NCBI GenBank assembly: GCA_047495785.1
Contig: JBLDXI010000036.1
Coordinates: 744,001 to 808,000, forward strand
Length of the DNA: 64,000 bases
Source: Lepidodermella squamata
Lineage: Eukaryota > Gastrotricha
Direction of reading: 5' to 3'
Position 1 is the stretch's first letter. Each line of letters begins with the position of its first letter. The notes under the pieces were generated by a model, which made no database searches, was not told where the DNA came from, and saw only the letters and a list, made by a program, of their open reading frames with translations. Shown piece by piece: positions 10,661 to 20,070 of this stretch. The position numbers and the translations under genes are program-made.

Positions 10661-12997
10661 ATGAATATCGTTCTTTTGTCGATCTCGGTTTGTTTCGGGG
10701 CAGCTTTTGCCGCGGAAAACGTAACACAGCCTGTCACTTTGAAACTGTTGATGATGTACGCAATGACTGGGGCATTCATCAAATTCGAAGACGCCCCAGC
10801 TACGGCTCAACTCGTCGCGAAGCTGATCAACAATCGGAGCGACATTTTGCCTGGATACAAGCTCGAAATCGAAATCGGAGACGAATCGATCAACTCGGGT
10901 AGATCCGTCCTGGCTGCTGTTAATTTCTCGAGATCAATGGAAAACAACAATCAGGTCATTCCTTCGCCTATAGTAATTGGAGCTAGCGTTACAACGGCTT
11001 GCAAAGCTCTCGGAGCAACCCTATCTTACTTCGACTACGTCGCTCTTTCAACAGGTTGCGTGGCTGACGTAACGAGCAACAATAACCGATTTCCGAACCT
11101 ATTTCTATCAACCGGCGTTTCGTCGACGAAAAACTACGGCATTATTCGATTTTTTCAAGAAATCGGGAAGTGGAACAGATTCGCTCTGCTTGTTTACGCT
11201 CAGGCATCAAGTGAGGTCTTTGAAGAAACTATCCACTTTAAAACCACGGCGGTAAATCGAGGTATGCAGGTTTCCTGGTTTAATGCCGTTCTCAACTTTG
11301 ACCTAGAAACAGCTTCGTCCTTGAAAAATAGTGGCTCAAGGGTAATTTATATCGCAGCTAATAGTAAAAGCTTCATGGTAATGTTCTACTGCTATACTTA
11401 CATGGTTGGCATGGCAGGGAAAAGATTCGTATTTTTCACTGGGGATAACAACTTTCCTGATCCAGCTTTCATACCTGAATGTACCCTGCCTGAGGGTTGC
11501 AGTAGAGCTGCACTTTATGAGCAGATCAAATCATCATTCTGGACAGGAATTCTCGATGGGTCTCAAGTCCCACAGGCCAAATCATACCTTGGTTTAAATC
11601 AGTCTCAATTCGACGAGTTATTGTTCGAGTTCAAGAAATCTCGCATGAAAGGCCAGGATTTCGACTTCAGGTTCTTGGTTCACGACGTAACATCAATCGC
11701 AGCTGTTGCCCTCAATTCAGCGGATCAAATATTATCGAAGCAAAACATGTCCTTGAGAGACTTCAAATCCCAACCAAAAGTTGTCTCGGATGTGATAAAG
11801 CAAGCTTTTCGAACAATCGACTTTTCGGGGCTAAGAAATTCCAGGATCAGGTACGATGAGAACGGATCGTTCTACGGCATGTTGATCAACATTGATTACT
11901 GGACACCGAAAACTGGTTTCCAAAAGGTGATCGCAATGGACCATGATGGGAATGTATCTGATTCGAAAAGTTACTCCGTGAAGCAAATTGTACAGAATTT
12001 CCCTTGGCTAACTACCGATGGCAAACCTCCGAAAGATCAAGTGAACAACATGCAAATTCTTCACGCAATTGTATTTGAATCTGAAAGGGCCATTTGGGTG
12101 ATTAGCATCATAGTAAGCTTGTTACAAATCGCAGGCCTTGCTTTCACCCGTCAACTCAGGTCGATCAATCAAAACTTTGAGCTGACCCATCCCAACGTGA
12201 AATGTTTCGGCATTTTCGGTTGCCTTTTTCTGAACTTGGGATCATTCCTATGCGCAACTGGGATAAGCAAAGCTTTACCAGGTGCGATTCTGGCATGTCT
12301 AATTTTTGGACTAGCCGTCATCACCTGGGCCACTGGAGTTAGAATCGTCATTGTTGAACTAGCTATTCATTCGAAACTCCGCAAAGTCAGCTCAAGGATA
12401 TCTTCCCATTTGTTCCGAACTGGGAAGAGAAAGCTGAAAAGATTGAATGAACGCCAGCTCACAGTTCTGAACGAAGTTACTGGCAAGATTGAAAACGAAA
12501 TCATCGTGGCGGGTCGGGTCAGTTTCAAAGCTATGGCGATGTACCTGGCCATCCATATTGCTTTCCTTGCTACGTGGCTGGTTGTAGTCCCATTCGAATG
12601 CAGGCTGAAGCATTTTTCGATTGATGAATACAACGAGGAAACTGATACGAAGCTGGAACATTCAGTTATTGAGTGCATGTCTGGCGATCACGTTGTTTGG
12701 GCACTTTCGTTTCTCATCTTCCATGAGATTTTACTCATCGCTTTAGGATTTCTTGCCATCCTACTTCGGTCGTCGAAAAGGAATCGATTGTGCCCGGAGT
12801 TCAATCATAACTCTTTATTGATAATGTTGGGTATAGCGATTTATATCATCGGTATATTTGCTCTGCTAATCGTCGATAATCCTCTGATGCGGCTTGAAGT
12901 TGTAGCCGGGCTCAGTTTGGTGTATTCGGGTCTTTCTAGTGCTACGTGGATCGAGCCAACTATTGCAATGTACCAGTCAAGTGGAGTCCGCGTGTAG
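10661..12997 (+). CDS. Class C (GABA-B-like) receptor, intronless, copy 1
   Basis: A single open frame of 778 residues. An N-terminal signal peptide (MNIVLLSISVCFGAAFA) is followed by a ~440-residue ANF/periplasmic-binding-like extracellular domain, then seven hydrophobic segments at about residues 475-500, 515-535, 545-570, 630-655, 675-705, 715-740 and 745-770. Order and sizes fit the metabotropic glutamate/GABA-B class. The absence of a cysteine-rich linker between binding domain and TM1 points to the GABA-B branch. There is almost no cytoplasmic tail after TM7, so no coiled-coil for heterodimer contact, unlike classical GABA-B subunits. AATAAA lies at 13039. A close paralogue lies at 23098-25473 on the same strand. 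Absence of introns in a 2.3-kb gene, in a region of otherwise intron-rich genes, suggests a retrocopy origin before duplication. Ligand unknown. Confidence 0.85.
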   Translation: MNIVLLSISVCFGAAFAAENVTQPVTLKLLMMYAMTGAFIKFEDAPATAQLVAKLINNRSDILPGYKLEIEIGDESINSGRSVLAAVNFSRSMENNNQVIPSPIVIGASVTTACKALGATLSYFDYVALSTGCVADVTSNNNRFPNLFLSTGVSSTKNYGIIRFFQEIGKWNRFALLVYAQASSEVFEETIHFKTTAVNRGMQVSWFNAVLNFDLETASSLKNSGSRVIYIAANSKSFMVMFYCYTYMVGMAGKRFVFFTGDNNFPDPAFIPECTLPEGCSRAALYEQIKSSFWTGILDGSQVPQAKSYLGLNQSQFDELLFEFKKSRMKGQDFDFRFLVHDVTSIAAVALNSADQILSKQNMSLRDFKSQPKVVSDVIKQAFRTIDFSGLRNSRIRYDENGSFYGMLINIDYWTPKTGFQKVIAMDHDGNVSDSKSYSVKQIVQNFPWLTTDGKPPKDQVNNMQILHAIVFESERAIWVISIIVSLLQIAGLAFTRQLRSINQNFELTHPNVKCFGIFGCLFLNLGSFLCATGISKALPGAILACLIFGLAVITWATGVRIVIVELAIHSKLRKVSSRISSHLFRTGKRKLKRLNERQLTVLNEVTGKIENEIIVAGRVSFKAMAMYLAIHIAFLATWLVVVPFECRLKHFSIDEYNEETDTKLEHSVIECMSGDHVVWALSFLIFHEILLIALGFLAILLRSSKRNRLCPEFNHNSLLIMLGIAIYIIGIFALLIVDNPLMRLEVVAGLSLVYSGLSSATWIEPTIAMYQSSGVRV

Positions 12998-13589
12998 CCA
13001 AGGAAAAGGCTCGCTGAGTTACTAACGTTTAAAACTGAAATAAATGATATGCTGTTAACACAAGTGACAGAAGTACGTGTCCAACGCAAGCAAAGAAAAT
13101 ACCCGCCAAAGGGTTGACGTACGACATGCTAAATTACGACATGCTAAAGGGTTCAGAAATTCTATATTGAGAGACGAAGTCACATCTCATCGTCAGAAAA
13201 TATTTAGAGAAATTCAAAAAATCACGAAGAGTAACTAAGTATGTCACTTGTTAATGGAATTTCAAAGAGTCCAGAGAAACTCCGTCCGAACAGGTAAAAT
13301 ACCGAAAATTACAGTTACCGGGGTTCTACGGGGTTTTACGGGTTTTCTCTCCTGACATTTTTTATTTCTCAGGTTAAATTGCCGATGAACGATGGAATAT
13401 TTTCCCCGTGTGTTAAATTTAAAAAAAACTTTCGTCAACTTACTAAACGTTGCCAAATGTACAACAATTGGAACTTCATTGCAGTAAAGAAAAGCTCGAC
13501 CTTTGAGCTATGCGACAGTACCCCATGTACTTCGAGATTTACGTCGATGGTGGTTTGAACTTTTTTCATAGTCTAATTATTGTCTATAC
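12998..13589. other. 3' flank of receptor gene 1
   Basis: Contains the AATAAA at 13039-13044. Nothing else is recognised before the 8-bp target duplication at 13582-13589. Confidence 0.4.
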
Positions 13590-15118
13590 CAGCGTTTCCC
13601 AAACCGTGTCCTATAGGACACTCGTGTACTAAGCCAACTTTCCAGTGTCCTGTAGGACACTGGTGTCCTATGGCCCTCAAAATGACAAAAGGACAATAAT
13701 AGGTAGATCCACACTAAGAAATAAGGCATTTTGGACAATTTTCAGACTCAAAATCGGGAAAAAACCGTCAGCTAAAGCTCGCTTCGCTCGCGAGTTGGCT
13801 ATTTATGAAATATTTAATGAAAACGTCCGATGGGACGTGAACCGGTGCTTTCTGCGTGGCGTGGTAAGGCCGAATCTCTGATCAAGAGACAATATTAAAT
13901 AAGAAAACTAATTTTTAAACTGACCTTGTTATTAAAGCACGTTACAGATTGAACCTGACGACATCCCTAGTGAAAATATCGGGTAAAATTTTTCAAAGCC
14001 ACTTTAAGCAGGGTTCAGTGAAACCCAAGAATGCGTTATTTTACATTTGCTAACAAGTAAAATGCATTTTGGCAAATTTAACCATGCTCATTGGCGTGGA
14101 CTTGTAGGTTTTGGTTTAGGGCAGTGGTGCATATGCAAACGAATTTACTGGTTTTGAATAATTTCACCTTATGACCCACACCCAAAGTAAAAATGCCCTA
14201 AAATTTTGAAGATTTTTGCATTTTTCGAGTTGCGGCACTTGATGGCCGTTGTGCGTTGTCATATATATTTCTTGTTTTTTATAAAAAAATGAAACGCATA
14301 ACATATGCTGTAATTGTTAAGATTTGCTGCATTTGATATCATTGCTACTACTGTCGGTCAGAAGTTGTTAAACAAGAGACCGTTTTTCCAATAAAACAAG
14401 ACCGTTGGAAAAAAAAAAGCACTTGATGGCCGTGAGGGCCCCCAGCTGTCCATAAGGCCTAAAAGGTGTCTGGCAAATGGCCTGCCACCCACCATACGTT
14501 ACCTATACAGTACCTTTACGGTTCGATATTTGACATAAAAATACACGAAAACCGGTAAATTGGCTATCATAGTATAGCTATAACATAGCTGTCATATTGT
14601 AAAATTGCGCATTCTGAATTCTGCACACCGACGTATCCAAGCCACAATTCAGATTAGTCTTGTTTGGGGGTCTCAAAAAGTGCTTTATTATGCGCTAATC
14701 TGAAAGCCGGAAAATGACCTTAAAAACACTAAATTTTGCAATATTCTGCAATCGAAATTTTCACTAGGGATGATTAATCGAAATTTCATAATTAAGAGCG
14801 AAAACCTCAGAATGAATTTATGGGAAAATTTTGAATGTTTACGACGTTATACGTCGTTTTTCAGTGTCGAATTCTACAAATTTCCTCCCTTCGCTCGCGT
14901 TTAGTTTAATTTTCACCTGGGATTTTATCAATTTCAAGCTAGGTTCCCATCAAAAACCAATTTGAACCAGCAATCAATTTTTGAGCTAAGAATTGATTTT
15001 TAGCTCAAAAATTGTACCCATTCCCAACCACATTTTAGTCATTTTATCAAGGTGTCCTACGAGCCATTTTCATAGGACACTACTGTGTCATACGAGACAA
15101 AAAGTTTGGGAACCGCTG
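13590..15118. mobile_element. Non-autonomous hAT element, 1529 bp
   Basis: Flanked by a perfect 8-bp duplication GTCTATAC (13582-13589 and 15119-15126). Ends are CAGCGTTTCCCAAAC and, reversed, CAGCGGTTCCCAAAC, the classic hAT-type terminal sequence. GTGTCCTA(T/C)-type motifs recur just inside both ends. There is no transposase-size open frame. A 169-bp retroposed insert is nested inside (14250-14418). Confidence 0.85.
14250..14418 (+). mobile_element. Retroposed transcript with poly-A tail and 15-bp TSD
   Basis: The insert is bounded by the 15-bp direct repeat GCACTTGATGGCCGT (14235-14249 and 14419-14433). It ends in ten A's (14409-14418) preceded 14 nt earlier by AATAAA (14390-14395). This is the signature of LINE-driven retroposition of a short polyadenylated RNA, or the 3' end of one. 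The source gene is not identifiable. It inserted into the hAT element after that element arrived. Confidence 0.8.
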
Positions 15119-15326
15119 GTCTATACATTCACAGCTTCATTCTAAATTCTGAAGTTCTTCATTCGTTCTATAGTCCAAGTACAGCCAAAGACGGATGAAA
15201 GAGGAAGACGGATGAGGTTGCCAGAGCTACCATCCGTTAAGATCGATTGCAGCCAATTAATCAAATTGACGCGCCTTCTTCTTTCAGGGCCATTACCATT
15301 CATCGTGTTATTGTATTTTCAGAAAA

Positions 15327-16559
15327 ATGGACTTGTTTAGACATTTAACTGTTCTAAGTTTGTTCATTTTTACTTTGCTCAAAGGCAGAATCATTTGTAA
15401 CGGAACGCCGTTAAGCCGGGAAGCTGATTCCTTTCTAAGAGCTAAATTCTTCGACGAATGTCACGCTAACGACGGCTTTTACAGCCACAAGGTCAATTTG
15501 GAACTCCTGTTCTACGTCTTCAATCTCGTTGAATTCAACGAACAATCCGAGCTGATGTCGATATTCGCTACCCTCAACATTTGCTGGTCGGACGAATGTG
15601 TTCGTTGGGACAACAGCATTGAACAACTCGAGTCAAACCAGTCAAAATCAATCGCAGACGAAATCCGAAACATCACGCACGTCGCGTTGCCGAGTGATTT
15701 GTTCTGGAAGCCAGTGATGATTCACCGAAATAGCCCGACTGATGTACAGGCGATTGCCGAAAATGGTAAAAATCTTCTGACCAACATTTTCCGAAATGGC
15801 TGGGTCGAATGGTCGCCGACCGGTACGTGGACAACTTCATGCCCTCTGCATCTTAAATTGTTCCCGTTTGATACTCAAACTTGCATGTTCGCTTTCGAGT
15901 TGTGGGATACGCAGTTTTACACTAATATAACAGTTGCTGATATCATGTTAGACATCGAGAATCCAGAGGGTTTCACCAGCTCGATGGCTGTTTGGAAGCT
16001 GGTCAGTTACCGCAGCGAGGTGACAAAAACTTGCTATCCAATGGGAAATCCGCCGACGATTCATTGTTCGGGAGAAGCCCATTACTACTTCACGGTAAAA
16101 CGAAAAGTTGAACCTTATTTATATGCGATTTTCATCCCGGCTGTATCGCTGGTCCTTCTGCAAATCAGCCCGTTTGCCATGGCGCCGCACAACCCGGAGA
16201 GAGCTGAGTATTCAGTGTCGATCCTATTAGCTTTTGCAGTCATTCATGGAATGGTGCAACAAGAAATCCCACATACAGCCGAGACGGTTTATTTCGTGGT
16301 CTATCTCAATGTCAACATCTTAGTTGGAACTTTCTGTTCGGTGTATTCAGTCATCAGCGTTGGACTATCGGAAATGTTGGCTGGGAAAAAGGGCGAGCCG
16401 ATGAAGATAACACTTATTCCGTTCAATTACTCATGCCAGCGAAAGCCTTTTCGGATCAATGCCGTTAGGTTTATTGACATCATTGTTTTCGCTGTAATAT
16501 TGATCACCCTCATTATAACGCATATTGTATTCTTCAAGTTGATGACGACTAATTGGTAG
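15327..16559 (+). CDS. Cys-loop ligand-gated ion channel subunit, intronless
   Basis: 410 residues in one open frame. A signal peptide (about residues 1-25) precedes an extracellular domain with the canonical Cys-loop: Cys172 and Cys186 separated by exactly 13 residues including the FPFDTQTC motif. Four hydrophobic helices follow: TM1 near PYLYAIFIPAVSLVLL, TM2 near YSVSILLAFAVIHGMV, TM3 near YFVVYLNVNILVGTF, TM4 near DIIVFAVILITLIITHIV. The TM3-TM4 loop is short. Pentameric channels of this family open to acetylcholine, GABA, glycine, amines or protons. TM2 here has neither a standard GEK start nor a clear PAR anion-selectivity motif, so ion selectivity and ligand cannot be assigned. A different Cys-loop channel fused to LamG domains is encoded at 45680-48578. 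The start is the first ATG that yields a signal peptide. Confidence 0.88.
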   Translation: MDLFRHLTVLSLFIFTLLKGRIICNGTPLSREADSFLRAKFFDECHANDGFYSHKVNLELLFYVFNLVEFNEQSELMSIFATLNICWSDECVRWDNSIEQLESNQSKSIADEIRNITHVALPSDLFWKPVMIHRNSPTDVQAIAENGKNLLTNIFRNGWVEWSPTGTWTTSCPLHLKLFPFDTQTCMFAFELWDTQFYTNITVADIMLDIENPEGFTSSMAVWKLVSYRSEVTKTCYPMGNPPTIHCSGEAHYYFTVKRKVEPYLYAIFIPAVSLVLLQISPFAMAPHNPERAEYSVSILLAFAVIHGMVQQEIPHTAETVYFVVYLNVNILVGTFCSVYSVISVGLSEMLAGKKGEPMKITLIPFNYSCQRKPFRINAVRFIDIIVFAVILITLIITHIVFFKLMTTNW

Positions 16560-16913
16560 GCGGAGTTATTAATATTTAATTAATGAAATTAGAAGGGATC
16601 CTCATGCTCGTGCCTACTGATTTTGTTTGCAAAAAGTAAAAAATACTGAACCAATTAAGGCGGAGCGAGGGTTAAATTCGGCTGGTCTCTTGTGCAAAGC
16701 TGGAATCAGGCTAAGATTTGTTGCCTGTGATTTTGCTGAAAATGACCAAAAATACGAGCTTCCTTCGAATTATGCGAATCAATTCTGAATCAGTTTTGGA
16801 CTAAGTTTAGCCTCAGGTCGGCTCAATAAGTCATTTTCATCCAGTTTTGTTACATTCCGACTACGTACGAACCTTCGGACAAGAAAATACAACCGCTACA
16901 CATTTCAAACAAG
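16560..16913. other. 3' flank of channel gene, no feature recognised
   Basis: No gene, repeat or RNA recognised between the channel stop codon and the MITE remnant. Confidence 0.35.
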
Positions 16914-17039
16914 CTGTTATTTATTTCAAAGATCTTGCAAAGATCCGGTAGGTGGAATAGGAGGAATGCTGAAAAAACGGTTGGGTCCATAAAAACACGT
17001 AGAAAACACATCAGCTCCCGGATCCTACTTCGCACACCG
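16914..17039. mobile_element. Decayed hAT-type MITE (GATCCTACTTCGC family)
   Basis: The right end GGATCCTACTTCGCACACCG matches the other family members in this window (26455, 38344, 52911, 62957). Flanks CAAACAAG / CAAACAAA agree at 7 of 8 positions, as expected for an ageing 8-bp target duplication. The left end is degraded. Confidence 0.45.
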
Positions 17040-17275
17040 CAAACAAATTGAAATGAGATTATTTCCCTCATGAGAGGTGCAAACTGTAGAACTGTACTAA
17101 AACTGCGAAAAAAGATATCAGTGTGCAATCGATTGGCTACTAACAGGATACCTGCCCGTCATCAATGAATCTAACAAGCATAATTTTGTAGTTCTCGCCC
17201 ATCAGCTCGATCAATCATATCGGGTATGCTGCGCATCATGGGGCAACAGTCGATATAATTTTGTTACACCACGCG

Positions 17276-19017
17276 TCAAAGTTCGTCATCAGCTGCGTTG
17301 CAATCTGGACGCTGGTAACCGTCCGGGCAGTCGCATAGCTTGTAAACACATCTTTTCGCCACTTTGCAATCGCAAATTGCTATAGAAATTAATATTTCAT
17401 TAAAAGATGAGATGGTAGTCTCAGGGACTCCTTACCTCGCGTACAATTAGGGCCCGTTTTCCATTTGTTAAAACACGTGCACGTATCAGGGCCAATGCAG
17501 TAAGCATATTTCGAGCAAATCGTGTTACCACAAATTTCTGGTTTATAAATTTGTTCAAAGCCTTGAAACCTCTTCTAAGAAACGAACGATTAGTGCAGAA
17601 CTGGCCCGTCCAGCCTGGTTTGCAAAAGCATCTATTACTGCCCACGCAAATGCCCTTATGAGCGCCAAATCGGTTTCGGGCCAGTTCCAAAATCGACATT
17701 CGAGCCTGAAGCAAACCGTGGTCTCACGACGTTTCTATCATGAATTCGAGACTTACTTAACGGGTAGAACCTCAGATCGCTTAGCTGGATGGAAGCAGTA
17801 TAGCCATAGTTATATCCAATAATCCCAATCACGGGCGGTTGAACAGTCGTTTCCTTGAATGGTAGGAATTTTGGCAGAACCAGGCCGCTGAAAATTGCCT
17901 TACAGGCGTAGAAACTGCATATGTCCATCGAAAGAATTGAACCGTTACGAATGACCAGGCCAACGTGGTGCCTAGCCATAATCCACGCGCCATTTACCGG
18001 AGAACTAGGACTAGTGTTTACTGGGAAAAAAAACATTTCTACTCGGAATTTATCAGCAACACAGCAAGCTACGTGAAAAATTAGCGGATATACTGACAGG
18101 CGAGCTGATTATAGTGCTAACATTGACATTGTACCACAGCGAAACTCGGGCGTATAAACCTATGAAATTTGGCACTGTTTCGTAAACAGCGATTGGGTAG
18201 GTTGCCGTTGACGAATTTGAAGTGATCACAAAGGCATAGCCATCGAAGCCACCACCAGAGCCGTAGATCGTGAAATTTATTGAGAAGTCAGTGAACGGCA
18301 TGGTCTAAAACATTAACATTATAATTTTTCATCTCCTTTTTCATGCTCACTCTCGTATTCCAGAAAGCGGTTTGTGTAACTGATTCATTCCTAGTAAGGT
18401 AAACCGGGGCAGTTCCAATGTTGCTCAGAACTTTATTGCTTCTTAACCACCAATTTTCAGCTAGAAAAACATCAATGAGAATATGGTAAATATGAAGAGA
18501 TCTGCTCACTATAACTTGTTCCATCAATGACCGAATATTCTTGCAGATAGCTGGAAGGGTCCGACAGGGGGGTGCCTCTCACTATTGCGGGAGGTTTTCG
18601 TAGATTAAATAGCCTTCGCGAGCTACTGGAACTTACATAGCGAGCAATCAGACCCAGTGAATCGGGCCAGGCATGAACAAACGTTTGGAGCAGTGCAGGC
18701 ACCGCCTCGGGACTGGCATGGTGGCGAGCAGATGGCTAGAAGAAAATGATGGTTTCATCAAAGAAATTAAACTCGCAATGTATACCGCTGGTGCAGCTTG
18801 ATCCGGTCCAGCCCGGAAACGCAGCTACAAACTCCGGGGGCAGTTAATGTTCCCCCGTTAGAACAGGCTGGATATAGGCAAATTCACATGACTATCGGCA
18901 GAAAGCTAGAGAAAATCGCTTACTTATCCCGAATGTCTGTCCGACGAGAATGACTAATACAAAGCCTTGAATGAGGAAAATCCTCAGGATGAATCGTCCA
19001 CAAAAAGTATGCATCAT
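17276..19017 (-). pseudogene. Secreted EGF / lectin-like protein gene with frameshifts
   Basis: Nine minus-strand exons with consistent GT-AG sites: 19017-18924, 18867-18786, 18735-18637, 18581-18510, 18460-18351, 18304-18073, 18020-17757, 17705-17436, 17379-17276; total near 441 residues. A signal peptide (exon 1) is followed by two EGF modules (exons 2-3), a concanavalin/L-type-lectin-like domain with GGGFDGYAFVI (exons 4-7), and three EGF modules (exons 8-9) ending at TGA. Exon 2 has one extra base between CSC and GWTGSSC (GTTTCC for expected GTTCC, near 18823). Exon 8 has two compensating shifts (near 17673 and 17577) that bracket one EGF module, and it reads a stop if not shifted. Splice phases remain right only if these indels are discounted. 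So it is either a young pseudogene or an intact gene with sequence errors; domain identity is clear either way. Confidence 0.6.
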
Positions 19018-20062
19018 TTGTAGAAAAATAACTTTGCAGTGTTTTGGTTTTGTAGTTTTGAATATATGTGGTTCTATGACATTGTTCCACTGTATATAAT
19101 CGATTGGCTACCAGAGGAATATTCATCAGTCTTCTCGATCGATTTAGATCTACGTATTTCACACTCTGTTTCTCAATCAATTTTTTTGAATCCAAGTGAT
19201 TTTCGATCAACTGAAAGAATTCGAGTTGTCACTCAAATTCATCGATTGATTTTGAATTTTTAGGCTGCCAGCTCTCAACAGGAATTTCAACATTCCTCGA
19301 TGTAATATATTTCCAAGAAATTTATTGTTTCAAATCAAATCAGATCTGTGTTTTACACTTTGAACATTAGCCGAATATTCAATATTGTTCTCACGGTTTG
19401 ATCGACTAAATGACGTCGATTATCATGAAGATAATTCTAATATCGGTTGCCTAGTTTCATGTCTCGCAATCACTTCGAGAAACAGGTCAACTTTCGAGTC
19501 AGATAAAAGTGTTCGATTACTAGAATAATGAGTTCATTCAGCCTCAAAAACATCGAAGCAGCTCTAAATCAGCAGGGAAAAATCATTTTCGAATCGACTC
19601 AAAGTTACAAGCCTGAGCATTACTGGGGACATCGTGAACTGATTGCCGACGATCAATCCTTTTTGAACTTTATTTGAGTTATTATGATTTGAACTAACCA
19701 CAGCACAAACGTGCTATGTGATCAAAGGCTAAATCTCACTCAACCTGCGTCATCCCACTCGTAACTTCATAGGGGACATACGATGTACTAATTTGCGCAA
19801 AACAGAGTTTATGGTATTATTTTTCCGGCTGTCGGGGAAGAAAATAGCATGATATATTAAAAATATTGCGACCATGCGATCACAAGAACTGCGCAATCGC
19901 ATATGTTTATGAAGTATTTTAGGCGAATCTCCGAGTCCCCTGACCAGCACAGTGTATTTATTTGTTACGCAACAAGGTGAGAACAGGTGGGGCTAGCGTC
20001 AAGTCATTTCATCTTTTTTGAATGCGAGAGGAAATTTGAATTCATAATTGAGACATGAATAT
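19018..20062. other. Intergenic; one weak 49-codon open frame
   Basis: An ATG at 19528 opens a 49-residue frame ending at 19677 (begins MSSFSLKNIEAALNQQGK). It reads plausibly, but has no homologue I recognise and no splice context. Nothing else stands out before the target duplication of the hAT element. Confidence 0.3.
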
Positions 20063-20070
20063 GAATGAAC

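Noticed and set aside
10483-10902. 139-codon open frame overlapping the start of receptor gene 1
   Set aside because: Shares the receptor's bases in another frame, has no domain, and the receptor frame is far stronger.
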